From Nocardioides sp. ChNu-153 (GTDB lineage Bacteria > Actinomycetota > Actinomycetes > Propionibacteriales > Nocardioidaceae), in assembly GCF_030466625.1 (NCBI RefSeq), contig NZ_JADEVT010000013.1, positions 26,790-90,789 on the forward strand: 64,000 nucleotides of DNA. Reading direction: 5' to 3'. The notes beneath the pieces are model-generated. The model saw only the letters and a list, made by a program, of their open reading frames with translations. It did not search any database and was not told the DNA's origin. Position numbers and translations under genes: made by a program. Below, one piece after another: positions 18,057 to 27,540 of this stretch. Each line of letters begins with the position of its first letter. Position 1 is the first letter of the stretch.

Positions 18057-19040
18057 TCAGGACGCAGAGCCCAGCCGCACGCCCCGCCGTAGGCGTCCTC
18101 GTTCGAGGGCCGCACGAATTCTCGCAGCGGTGGCGGTGGGGTCGGCCAGGTCCGCCCACGTTATGCGGATGCACTCCCACCCGGTGGCTGCCGCGATGCG
18201 TTCCTGGCGGCGCTTCTCGCGACGTATGACGTCCGCGGCCATCTCGCCCGGCTGCAGGAGCGTCGTGTACTTGACCTGCCCGTCGAACTCGACGAAGACC
18301 CCCGCGTCGGGGAAGGCGAAGTCCACCCGCCCCAACAGGCGCCCGTCCTCGCGCACCTCGTACTGCGGCACGGCGCCTCGGATGCCGTTGCAGTGGAAGA
18401 GGTACGTCGTCCGGGACTCGCCGACCGTCTCGACCCGAGGGTCCGCCAGCGAGAGCAGGACCGGCGCGGCCAGGGTCCCGGGCCAGTGGCGGGCAACCTG
18501 GGCGGCGGCCGTGAGTTCGTCGGGTGTCACGACCTTCCGGTGCAGGAAGTCGTCTGCGATGCAGAGGGCCACCTCGACACCGGCTGTGGACAACATCTCC
18601 AGGACAGCGCGCGCCGGCGCTGTGTGGGGCAGCCCCCGGGTCACAGCGAGCTCGCCCTCCTCGACGACGACGCGGTGACGTCGGACGCCGGCCTCGGCTC
18701 GACCGCTCCTTGCATCTTCGCGGGCCAAGTGCACCTCGTCGAGGTCCAGGCCCCAGTCCGGTGCGCCGTGGAGGACCACGCTGGTCGTGTGGGAGAACGC
18801 GACCCGCGTCCGCGCGGCACGTCGTACGGCGCAGGCGGCGAGCACGTGACGCTCCCGGTCGTCCGTCGCATCCCACACCGACCCCGCGACGTACGCCCCG
18901 TGCCGGACCCGTTGCCACCTCCCGCTGCGCAGCTCGCGGGCGATGCCGTTGTCGTCGTAACCGGCGGCTACCGCGTCACGGCGCAAGAAGACGCCGTGGT
19001 CGAGGGTGATCAGCTGCAGGGCGGGGTGCAGTCCGGGCAT
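18057..19040 (-). CDS. DUF559 / Vsr-like endonuclease with AbiEi-type N-terminal domain
   Basis: A 327-residue protein. Residues ~14-55 (DHGVFLRRDAVAAGYDDNGI...GRWQRVRHGAYV) look like the winged-helix domain of AbiEi-type antitoxins; the middle resembles the rest of that family. The C-terminus is a DUF559/Vsr-like PD-(D/E)XK nuclease: D240 in GRVDFAFPDAG, E251 and D253 in VFVEFDGQVKY, K257. The start at 19040 is chosen because the AbiEi-type homology begins just after it; an in-frame upstream ATG at 19130 gives only an unconserved extension. Codon usage is looser than in neighbouring genes (two ATA, AGA, several CGA/CGT near the 3' end). No partner toxin is adjacent. DNA target unknown. Confidence 0.85.
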   Translation of the reverse strand: MPGLHPALQLITLDHGVFLRRDAVAAGYDDNGIARELRSGRWQRVRHGAYVAGSVWDATDDRERHVLAACAVRRAARTRVAFSHTTSVVLHGAPDWGLDLDEVHLAREDARSGRAEAGVRRHRVVVEEGELAVTRGLPHTAPARAVLEMLSTAGVEVALCIADDFLHRKVVTPDELTAAAQVARHWPGTLAAPVLLSLADPRVETVGESRTTYLFHCNGIRGAVPQYEVREDGRLLGRVDFAFPDAGVFVEFDGQVKYTTLLQPGEMAADVIRREKRRQERIAAATGWECIRITWADLADPTATAARIRAALERGRLRRGVRLGSAS

Positions 19041-19230
19041 GAGGCGAGGCTGCCCGGCCGGAGCGCAGCGAACGGGCACCCCGCCGCCTCGGTGGACAGG
19101 CGACGCCGCGCAGCGCCCTGTGGACGACAACCGGCTCTGGTGCCCGAGCGAACGCCCCCTTCGGACCCGGCCGCTGCCCCAGACGCGGTCTCTGCGAGTT
19201 CACCCTGTGCATTGCGGCCCAAGCATTGTT
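19041..19230. other. Spacer between endonuclease start and right repeat
   Basis: About 190 bases with no convincing gene. It should hold the endonuclease promoter, but I see no clear -35/-10 pair. The stretch CTGTGGACGACAACCGG (about 19121-19137) resembles a DnaA-box-like TGTGGA core and may be chance. Confidence 0.4.
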
Positions 19231-19268
19231 CGTAGACCGCAGGTTTCCCCGCCTAGGCGGGGAAACCT
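19231..19268. repeat. Right terminal inverted repeat with 28-bp perfect palindrome
   Basis: CGTAGACCGC (19231-19240) is followed by a perfect 28-base palindrome at 19241-19268 (arms AGGTTTCCCCGCCT / AGGCGGGGAAACCT). It begins 10 bases beyond the NYN gene stop, so it may also act as that operon's terminator. It matches the reverse complement of 17992-18028. Confidence 0.9.
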
Positions 19269-19277
19269 CACCCCCCC

Positions 19278-19661
19278 TCACATCCGGTCGAGCAACCAGG
19301 CCGGGCCGACGGCGAGGGCGCCGAGGTGGGTGACGCGGGCCTGGAGGGCGCGGTCGGCGGTGACGACGGTGACGCGCGATCCCGCCCCGTCCGCCACGGC
19401 GTCGGCGACCTGCCGCGCGATCTCGGCGTCGCCGTCGCGCGCGGCGTGGACGGTGCGGACGTCCCCGTCGCGCCCGGCCCGCACCCCGGCCTTGGCGCCG
19501 CCCTCGAGCACGAGGACGACCTCGTCGACGTCGACGTCGGCCGTCATCAGGCCCTCGTGCAGGCGTCGCGCGGCACCCGCGCGGTCCTTCCACCAGCCGT
19601 CGGGCCGGGCACCGACGACGTTGGCGCCGTCGACGACCAGCACCCTGCGCACGCGCGCCAC
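19278..19661 (-). CDS. NYN-domain (YacP-like) putative ribonuclease
   Basis: A 127-residue small PIN/NYN-fold protein: VLVVDGANVVGARPDGWW (D11), DGDAEIARQVADAV and VTVVTADRALQARV (D103) place acidic residues where NYN nucleases bind metal. Related proteins act on RNA; many actinobacterial copies carry an unrelated legacy pyrophosphohydrolase name. GTG start at 19661, 18 bases after the ffh stop, so it is probably co-transcribed with ffh. Confidence 0.8.
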   Translation of the reverse strand: MARVRRVLVVDGANVVGARPDGWWKDRAGAARRLHEGLMTADVDVDEVVLVLEGGAKAGVRAGRDGDVRTVHAARDGDAEIARQVADAVADGAGSRVTVVTADRALQARVTHLGALAVGPAWLLDRM

Positions 19662-19679
19662 CGGGCCCGGCTCAGCGGG

Positions 19680-21248
19680 TCACTTGAGGAACTTCGAGAA
19701 GTCGGCCGGCAGGTCCAGCGCCGCGGCGGCCTGCTCGTAGTCGACCGGACCGTCGGCGTTGCCGAACGGGTTGCCCGGGGCGGCCGCCTTCTCCTTGGCC
19801 GCCTTGGCCTGCTCGGCGGCCTTCGCGGGGTTGCCGGAGCGCTTCGCGCCCTTGCCCTTCTTCTGCTGGGGCTTGGCCTTGCCGCGCTTGGGGCCGCCCA
19901 CGCCCGGCATCCCGGGCATGCCCGGCATCCCCGGCATGCCGCCGCCGCGCGCCATCTGCTGCATCATCTTGCGCGCCTCGAAGAAGCGGTCGACGAGCTG
20001 GTTGACGTCGGAGACCTGGCGGCCCGAGCCCTTGGCGATGCGGGCGCGGCGCGACCCGTCGATGATCTTCGGGTTGGCCCGCTCGGCCGGGGTCATCGAC
20101 TGGATGATCGCCTGGATGCGGTCGATCTCGCGCTCGTCGAAGTTCTCCAGCTGGTCGCGGAACTGCGCCATGCCGGGGAGCATCCCCATGATCTTCGACA
20201 GCGAGCCGAGCTTGCGGACCTGCTGCATCTGCTCGAGGAAGTCGTCGAGGGTGAACTCGCCGCCCTGGCCCGACAGCTTCTGCGCGGCCTTCATCGCCTG
20301 GTCGGCGTCGAAGGTCTTCTCGGCCTGCTCGATGAGGGTGAGGACGTCACCCATGTCGAGGATGCGCGAGGCCATCCGGTCGGGGTGGAAGAGGTCGAAG
20401 TCGGTCATCTTCTCGCCGTTGGAGGCGAACATGACCGGCTTGCCGGTGATCGAGGCGATCGAGAGCGCCGCGCCGCCGCGGGCGTCGCCGTCGAGCTTGG
20501 TGAGGACGACCCCGTCGTACCCGACCCCGTCGAGGAACGCCTGGGCGGTCGTGACCGCGTCCTGGCCGATCATCGCGTCGACGACGAAGAGCACCTCGTC
20601 GGGACGCACCGCGTCGCGGATGTCGGCGGCCTGCTGCATGAGCTCGGCGTCGACGCCGAGACGACCGGCGGTGTCGACGATGACGACGTCGTGCAGGCGG
20701 CGCTTGGCCTCGTCGATGGAGGCGCGCGCGACCTGGACCGGGTCACCGACGCCGTTGCCCGGCTCCGGCGCGAACACGGGTACGCCGACCCGCTCGCCGT
20801 TGACCTGCAGCTGGCGGACCGCGTTGGGGCGCTGCAGGTCGCACGCGACCAGCAGGGGCGACTTGTCCTGCTGCTTGAGCCACAGCGCGAGCTTGGCCGC
20901 CAGCGTCGTCTTGCCGGCGCCCTGGAGGCCGGCGAGCATGATGACGGTCGGGCCGTTCTTGGCGTAGCGCAGCCGACGGGTCTCCCCGCCCAGGATGGTC
21001 TGCAGCTCCTCGTTGACGATCTTGACGATCTGCTGCGCCGGGTTGAGCGCCTGCGACACCTCGGAGCCGCGGGCACGCTCCTTGACCGCGCCCACGAACT
21101 CCTTGACCACGGGGAGCGCGACGTCGGCCTCGAGCAGCGCGATGCGGATCTCGCGTGCGGTGGCGTCGATGTCGGCCTCGGAGAGCCTGCCCTTGCCGCG
21201 CAGGTTCTTGAAGGTGGCCGACAACCGGTCGGAGAGTGTGGCGAACAA
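19680..21248 (-). CDS. ffh: Signal recognition particle protein Ffh
   Basis: A 522-residue SRP54 GTPase that binds 4.5S RNA and signal sequences and docks with FtsY. The NG domain has GLQGAGKTTLAAKLA (G1), DTAGRLGVDAELM (G3) and TKLDGDARGG (G4); the M domain follows, with GMLPGM. After residue ~430 comes a Gly-Met-Pro repeat (GMPGMPGMPGMPGVGG) and a Lys-rich tail typical of actinobacteria. The start is TTG at 21248 with GAGGA five bases before it. Likely -10 TACCCT at 21317-21322. Confidence 0.96.
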   Translation of the reverse strand: MFATLSDRLSATFKNLRGKGRLSEADIDATAREIRIALLEADVALPVVKEFVGAVKERARGSEVSQALNPAQQIVKIVNEELQTILGGETRRLRYAKNGPTVIMLAGLQGAGKTTLAAKLALWLKQQDKSPLLVACDLQRPNAVRQLQVNGERVGVPVFAPEPGNGVGDPVQVARASIDEAKRRLHDVVIVDTAGRLGVDAELMQQAADIRDAVRPDEVLFVVDAMIGQDAVTTAQAFLDGVGYDGVVLTKLDGDARGGAALSIASITGKPVMFASNGEKMTDFDLFHPDRMASRILDMGDVLTLIEQAEKTFDADQAMKAAQKLSGQGGEFTLDDFLEQMQQVRKLGSLSKIMGMLPGMAQFRDQLENFDEREIDRIQAIIQSMTPAERANPKIIDGSRRARIAKGSGRQVSDVNQLVDRFFEARKMMQQMARGGGMPGMPGMPGMPGVGGPKRGKAKPQQKKGKGAKRSGNPAKAAEQAKAAKEKAAAPGNPFGNADGPVDYEQAAAALDLPADFSKFLK

Positions 21249-21316
21249 CCTGGTCCTCGGGCTCGTCTCGGGAGAGGGCCGCGCGGCGCGCGCGACCGCA
21301 GGGGGTACGACGTCCC

Positions 21317-21322
21317 AGGGTA
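21317..21322 (-). promoter_or_regulatory. Candidate -10 box of ffh
   Basis: TACCCT on the minus strand, about 70 bases before the ffh TTG start and just past the glnD stop at 21369. No good -35 box, so modest confidence. Confidence 0.35.
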
Positions 21323-21368
21323 ACCGGCCCCTGCCCCGTGCGACGCAGCCACGGCAGGCGCCGGGAGG

Positions 21369-23609
21369 TCAGGCGCGCCGTACCGTCGCGGCGAGCACGT
21401 CGCGCAGGGCGTGCGCCGCCTCGGCGGCCCGCTCGTCCGACAGCGCGCCCGCGGCGTCCTCCTGCACGTAGAAGACGTCCACGGCCTGCGGGCCGAGCGT
21501 CGAGATGTGGGCGGAGCGCACCGACACGTCCAGGTCGGCCAGCGTGCGGCACACCAGTGCGACGACGCCCGGGCGGTCGTCCATCCGCACCTCGATCACG
21601 GTGGCGGTGGTCGACGCCTCGGGCCGCACGACGACCGACGGTTCGCGCCGCGACGTCACCTGGCGCGCGATGCGCTCCCGGGGGTCGAGCCGTCCCTCGG
21701 CGATGGCCGCGACCTGCTGGCGCAGCACGGCGACGTCCACCTCGTCGGCCGTCTCCCACACCGACACGGCGAACCGGTCCTGCGACCACGCCCGCGCGGC
21801 GCGCACCGGCACGCGCTGCACGGCCAGCGCCGCCGCCACGTCGGCGAGCACGCCGTTGCGGTCCGCGGCCACCGCGGTGATGCGCGCGCCGTCCCCGGTG
21901 CGCTCGACCTCGACCGCCACCGCCCGGCCGTCGGAGCGCACCTCGACGGGCACGGCCCACTCCTGGTCCGGTCCCCGGGGCGCGGCCGCGCCCGTCGCCC
22001 CGGCGAGCAGGGCGGCGAGGGTACGGCGCGACAGCTGCCGCACGAGCCCCGCGCGCCACGTCGACCACGCCTTCGGCGAGGTGGCGCGGCAGTCGGCCTC
22101 CGTCAGCGCCCCGAGCAGCGAGAGCGCCTCGGGGGTGCGGACGTGCTCGGCGACCAGAGCGACGGTGGCCGGGTCGTCGGGGTCGCGCGTCGTCGCGGTC
22201 TCCGAGAGCAGCAGGTGCCAGCGGACGAGGTCGCCGACGAGGTCGACCTCGTCGGGGGCGAACCCGACCCGCTCGGCGACGGCCCGCGCGATCGACTCCC
22301 CCGCCACGCTGTGCTCGGTCAGACCGCCCTTCCCGATGTCGTGCAGCAGCGCCGCCACCATCAGCACGTCGGGTCGCGCGACGGTGCGGATGAGGGCGCT
22401 GGCCTCGATGCAGGTCTCCACCACGTGCCGGTCGACGGTGAAGCGGTGCACGACCGAGGCGTGCGGCAGGCTCCGGATGCGCGACCACTCGGGCAGCAGC
22501 CGGGCGACGACGCCGGTCTCCTCGAGGGTGGACCAGGTGTCCAGCAGGCCCGGCCCGGACGCCAGGAGGCGCACCAGCAGCTGCCGGGCCTCGGCGGGCC
22601 AGGGCTCGGGCAGCGGGGCCGACTCCCGGGCCAGGCGTGCCGCGGTCGCCGGGGCGAGGAGCACGTCGCGCTCCGCCGCCTCCGCGGCGGCCCGCAGCAC
22701 GAGGACGGGGTCCTGCGCCGGGCGGGCGCCCCGGTCGAGCACGACCTCGCCGGCGGCCAGCGCCACCCCGGGGGCGATGCGCTGCAGGCCGGGCGTGCGG
22801 GGCCGGGTCGGCACGCGCTCCTGCGCCAGGACGGCGTCGACGCGGCGCCACGTGGTGCGGGAGATGTGGTCGATGCGCCGCCCCACGTCGCGGACGTGCA
22901 CCTGGGCCGCGACGGCGTCGGGCAGGTCGAGCCGCTGCGCGAGCCCGTCCCACGCCTCCGGGGCGATCCGGTCGGTGGCGCGCCCGGCGATGTCGTGCAC
23001 GTGGTCGCGCACGTCGAGCAGCGACCGCCGGGCGTGCGCGAGGTCGGTGTGGGGGATGTCGACGAGCCAGGTGGCGACGAGCGCCTTCAGCACCGTCGTG
23101 TCGCGCAGGCCGCCCTCGGCCTCCTTCACGTCGGGCACCGAGGCGTGGGCCAGCTCGCCGACCATCTCGTGGCGGGCGCACACCAGGGCGCGCAGGTCCA
23201 CGAGCCGCTCGCGGGCCCCGCGCCGCCAGGCGGCGAGGAGCAGGGAGCGCAGCCGCAGCGTCAGCCCGGGGTCACCCGCGAGGTGACGCACGTCGAGCAG
23301 GCCGAGCGCGACCTTGAGGTCGGCCGCCGCGGCCTCCGTCGTACCGCTCACGCTGCGCACGGAGTGGTCGATCTTCGCGCCCGCGTCCCACAGCGGGTAC
23401 CAGACCCGGCCCGCCAGCTCGCCGGCGTCCACGTCGTCGTCGTGCAGGAGCACGACGTCGAGGTCCGAGTACGGCGCGAGGTCGCCGCGGCCGTAGCCGC
23501 CGACGGCGACCAGCGCCGTACCCGTGTCGGTGCCGCCCGAGGCGGCGTACGCCCGCGCGCACAGGGCGTCGGCCTCGGCGGTGCGGCGCGCCCGCTCGCG
23601 CGCCGTCAC
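21369..23609 (-). CDS. glnD: [Protein-PII] nucleotidyltransferase GlnD
   Basis: About 746 residues. An N-terminal nucleotidyltransferase domain (VGGYGRGDLAPYSDLDVVLLHDDD, with the metal-binding DxD), a middle HD hydrolase (MVAALLHDIGKGG) and two C-terminal ACT domains that sense glutamine. In actinobacteria it adenylylates PII rather than uridylylating it. GTG 23609 is chosen for the GGGGGAG before it; an ATG at 23681 would overlap glnB by 38 bases. Third gene of the amtB-glnB-glnD operon. Confidence 0.94.
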   Translation of the reverse strand: MTARERARRTAEADALCARAYAASGGTDTGTALVAVGGYGRGDLAPYSDLDVVLLHDDDVDAGELAGRVWYPLWDAGAKIDHSVRSVSGTTEAAAADLKVALGLLDVRHLAGDPGLTLRLRSLLLAAWRRGARERLVDLRALVCARHEMVGELAHASVPDVKEAEGGLRDTTVLKALVATWLVDIPHTDLAHARRSLLDVRDHVHDIAGRATDRIAPEAWDGLAQRLDLPDAVAAQVHVRDVGRRIDHISRTTWRRVDAVLAQERVPTRPRTPGLQRIAPGVALAAGEVVLDRGARPAQDPVLVLRAAAEAAERDVLLAPATAARLARESAPLPEPWPAEARQLLVRLLASGPGLLDTWSTLEETGVVARLLPEWSRIRSLPHASVVHRFTVDRHVVETCIEASALIRTVARPDVLMVAALLHDIGKGGLTEHSVAGESIARAVAERVGFAPDEVDLVGDLVRWHLLLSETATTRDPDDPATVALVAEHVRTPEALSLLGALTEADCRATSPKAWSTWRAGLVRQLSRRTLAALLAGATGAAAPRGPDQEWAVPVEVRSDGRAVAVEVERTGDGARITAVAADRNGVLADVAAALAVQRVPVRAARAWSQDRFAVSVWETADEVDVAVLRQQVAAIAEGRLDPRERIARQVTSRREPSVVVRPEASTTATVIEVRMDDRPGVVALVCRTLADLDVSVRSAHISTLGPQAVDVFYVQEDAAGALSDERAAEAAHALRDVLAATVRRA

Positions 23610-23643
23610 CGCCGCTCCCCCGCCCGGGGACGACCAGCGGAGG

Positions 23644-25295
<1,652 letters not shown>

Positions 25296-25390
25296 GGGAC
25301 CTCCAGGATCGGGCGTGCCGTGGGGGGTGGCGCGCGGTACCCGGTGCGGCCCGCGGCCCCACGGCCGTGGCGCAACACTCGACCCCCGAG

Positions 25391-25448
25391 GTTTCCCCGC
25401 GTCCTCGGCCGTGTTTCGGGCGTGCAACACGACCCCGCCGCGTGTTAC
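25391..25448 (-). promoter_or_regulatory. GlnR-like nitrogen operator upstream of amtB-glnB-glnD
   Basis: On the minus strand GTTGC-n6-GAAAC (25428-25413), then n6-GAGGA-n6-GAAAC (to 25391), gives the 5-6-5-6-5-6-5 spacing of a full GlnR site. GTAAC at 25448-25444 precedes the first box by 15 bases, as it does before the other amtB. GlnR control of this operon is established in Streptomyces and mycobacteria; here it is inferred. Confidence 0.65.
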
Positions 25449-25507
25449 TTCCCGATGACGGCGGGGTCGTGGCTGGTGCGCTGGGGGGTGTGCGGGCCCC
25501 GGGAGGC

Positions 25508-26692
25508 TCAGCCCAGGAGCGCGTCGACGAAGGCGCCGGCGTCGAAGGGCGCCAGGTCGTCGGGGCCCTCGCCCAGGCCGACGAGCTTGACCGGCACGCC
25601 GAGCTCGCGCTGCACGGCGACGACGATGCCGCCCTTGGCCGAGCCGTCGAGCTTGGTGAGCACGATGCCGGTCACGTCGACGACCTCGCTGAACACGCGG
25701 GCCTGGACCATGCCGTTCTGGCCGGTGGTCGCGTCGAGCACGAGGAGCACCTCGGTGACCGGCGCCTGCTTCTCGATGACGCGCTTCACCTTGCCCAGCT
25801 CGTCCATCAGGCCGGCCTTGTTCTGCAGGCGGCCGGCGGTGTCGACCAGGACGGTGTCGGCGCCCTCCTCGGCGCCCTGCTTCACGGCCTCGAACGCGAC
25901 GCTGGCCGGGTCGGAGCCCTCCGGGCCCCGCACGACGGGTACGCCGACCCGCTCGCCCCACGTGCCGAGCTGCTCGACCGCGGCGGCGCGGAAGGTGTCG
26001 GCCGCGCCGAGCACGACCGAGCGGTCCTGCGCGACGAGGATGCGGGCGATCTTGCCGACCGTCGTGGTCTTGCCGGCGCCGTTGACGCCGACCACGAGCA
26101 CGACGCCCGGTCGGCCGTCCTCGCCCGTCACGTTCAGGCGGCGGTCCATGTCGGGGCCGACGAGGGTGACGAGCTCCTCGCGCAGCACGGTGCGCGCGTC
26201 GGGGGCGCCGCCCTCGACCCGGAGGCGGGTGCGCAGCGCGTCGACGAGCTCCTGGGTGGGGGCGACGCCGATGTCGGCGGTGAGCAGGGTGTCCTCGATG
26301 TCCTCCCACGAGTCCTCGTCGAGGCGGTCGCGGGACAGGATCGCGAGGAGGCCGCGACCCAGCGTGCCCTGGGAGCGCGAGAGCCGCTGGCGCAGCCGGA
26401 CGAGGCGGGAGGCCGTGCCCTCGGGGCGGTCGAGGACCGGCGCCGCAGGGGCGGCGAGCTCGTCGACCTGGGGGAGCTCGGGCGCCTCGGTGTCCGTGCC
26501 CTCGAGGTCGGGGTCCGCCCGGCCGGGTGCCTCCGCCGGCGGGACCGGCGGGGCCGGGCGCTCGGGTGCGAGGACGTCACGGTGCTCGACCGGCGGGGCC
26601 GAACGTCGGCGGGACCCGCCGACCAGCAGCCCCCCGAGCAGGAGGACGGCGGCGACGGCGACGCCGATGACCAGGTAGAGCCACTCTTCCAT
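25508..26692 (-). CDS. ftsY: SRP receptor GTPase FtsY
   Basis: About 394 residues. An N-terminal membrane helix (WLYLVIGVAVAAVLLLGGLLV) is followed by an acidic, Pro-rich A domain and the NG GTPase domain: GVNGAGKTTTVGKIA, DTFRAAA, DTAGRLQNK, TKLDGSAKGG, GLGEGPDDL. FtsY receives the Ffh-ribosome complex at the membrane. ATG 26692 is preferred; another ATG three codons upstream (26701) is possible. It follows smc and the small genes and precedes amtB, a conserved actinobacterial order. Confidence 0.95.
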   Translation of the reverse strand: MEEWLYLVIGVAVAAVLLLGGLLVGGSRRRSAPPVEHRDVLAPERPAPPVPPAEAPGRADPDLEGTDTEAPELPQVDELAAPAAPVLDRPEGTASRLVRLRQRLSRSQGTLGRGLLAILSRDRLDEDSWEDIEDTLLTADIGVAPTQELVDALRTRLRVEGGAPDARTVLREELVTLVGPDMDRRLNVTGEDGRPGVVLVVGVNGAGKTTTVGKIARILVAQDRSVVLGAADTFRAAAVEQLGTWGERVGVPVVRGPEGSDPASVAFEAVKQGAEEGADTVLVDTAGRLQNKAGLMDELGKVKRVIEKQAPVTEVLLVLDATTGQNGMVQARVFSEVVDVTGIVLTKLDGSAKGGIVVAVQRELGVPVKLVGLGEGPDDLAPFDAGAFVDALLG

Positions 26693-26789
26693 GGGCCCCA
26701 TCCAACCACCCGCGGCCCGGGTCCCGGGGGTCGGGAGGAGCGGGAGGAGCGGGGCGGGGAGGAGCCCCGGCGGATGGCCGGGTCGCGCC

Positions 26790-26972
26790 TCAGCGGCGCA
26801 GGTGCAGGTCCTCGTCCTCGCGGATCACGGGCAGCTCGGGGACCGCGGCGCGGACCCGCTGCACCCAGGCGTGGGTGGGGGCGTCGGGAGCCTGCGTCGA
26901 GCTGGCGGCCAGCACGACGACGGCACCGGCGACGGCGAGGATGACGAGCATCGACAGGGCGACGACGATCAA
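26790..26972 (-). CDS. Small single-pass membrane protein, 60 residues
   Basis: An unrecognised 60-residue protein. A hydrophobic helix (IVVALSMLVILAVAGAVVVLAA) at the N-terminus is followed by a short soluble part ending VIREDEDLHLRR. The start is TTG at 26972, supported by GGAGG exactly six bases upstream, a strong signal for a gene this small. Between the thioesterase and ftsY on the same strand. Function unknown. Confidence 0.65.
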   Translation of the reverse strand: MIVVALSMLVILAVAGAVVVLAASSTQAPDAPTHAWVQRVRAAVPELPVIREDEDLHLRR

Positions 26973-27075
26973 GAGGAGCCTCCGAGAGTGCGGGGAAGGA
27001 CACGCGTGGGATTCATGGTGGCACGGCCGGCCAACATCCCTCGCAACGTCGCCGACCCTGCGCGCCGCGGACCCG

Positions 27076-27540
27076 TCAGGGTCGCAGCAACGGCTCGACG
27101 GCGGCCCGGATCTCGGGCGGGAGCGGGGCCGTCGGGCGGTTGCCGGCGCCGTGCGTGTTGTCGACGTAGACGTGGACGAACCGGCCCTCGGCGGCCGCCT
27201 CCTCCTCCGGTCCCCCGTCCGGGCCCTGGAACAGGCCGATGCGGTAGACGACCGACGACGTGCCGACGCGGTCCACCACGAGGCCGGTGTCGATGGGGGC
27301 GGGGAACCCGAGCTCGCGGAAGTAGCGGCAGGACGTCTCCGCCACCACCCCGATGCGCGGCAGCGCCCGCACGTCGACCCCGGTGGCCTCGTACAGGTAG
27401 GCGTTGACCGCGGTGTCGAACAGCTCGTAGTACGTCGCGTTGTTGAGGTGCCCGTAGGCGTCGTCGTCGCGCCACCGGGTCGTGACCCGGCGCCAGGCGA
27501 CGAAGTCGCCCCGGGTGGGGCGGGGTGCGCGCTCGCTCAT
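27076..27540 (-). CDS. Acyl-CoA thioesterase, hotdog fold
   Basis: A 154-residue single hotdog-domain thioesterase of the 4-hydroxybenzoyl-CoA / YbgC type. The active-site stretch is DDDAYGHLNNATYYELFDTAVNAYL, with the Asp and HxN loop; the second strand set is CRYFRELGFPAPIDTGLVVDRVG. The real substrate is not evident. Its ATG at 27540 overlaps the smc stop (ATGA), so the two genes are coupled. Confidence 0.88.
   Translation of the reverse strand: MSERAPRPTRGDFVAWRRVTTRWRDDDAYGHLNNATYYELFDTAVNAYLYEATGVDVRALPRIGVVAETSCRYFRELGFPAPIDTGLVVDRVGTSSVVYRIGLFQGPDGGPEEEAAAEGRFVHVYVDNTHGAGNRPTAPLPPEIRAAVEPLLRP

Larger units (their letters stand above)
17992..19268 (-). mobile_element. Candidate mobile unit: DUF559 endonuclease gene bounded by palindromic inverted repeats
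   Basis: A 1277-base segment with near-identical 37-bp inverted repeats at its two ends, both carrying a strong palindrome at the outer side and a unique CGTAGACCGC arm at the inner side. It encloses exactly one gene, a DUF559/AbiEi-type endonuclease. The enclosed gene uses codons that are rare in its neighbours (ATA, AGA, CGA, ATT). The unit sits between the NYN gene and the amidohydrolase in an otherwise conserved ffh-rpsP interval. No transposase and no clear target-site duplication were found, so mobility is inferred from structure only. Confidence 0.55.

Noticed and set aside
19041..19230. N-terminal extension of the endonuclease to ATG 19130
   Set aside because: The extra 30 residues have no resemblance to the AbiEi-type domain, and the ATG at 19040 fits the expected start.
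17992..19268. Palindromes as simple Rho-independent terminators only
   Set aside because: Each does follow a minus-strand gene, but the shared CGTAGACCGC arms in mirror orientation at the two unit ends are not explained by terminator function, so a terminal repeat was preferred. Termination may be a side role.
25390..25401. AGGTTTCCCCGC before amtB copy 2, similar to the palindrome of the 17992-19268 element
   Set aside because: It lacks the second arm and the CGTAGACCGC flank and is explained by a GAAAC box of the GlnR-like site.
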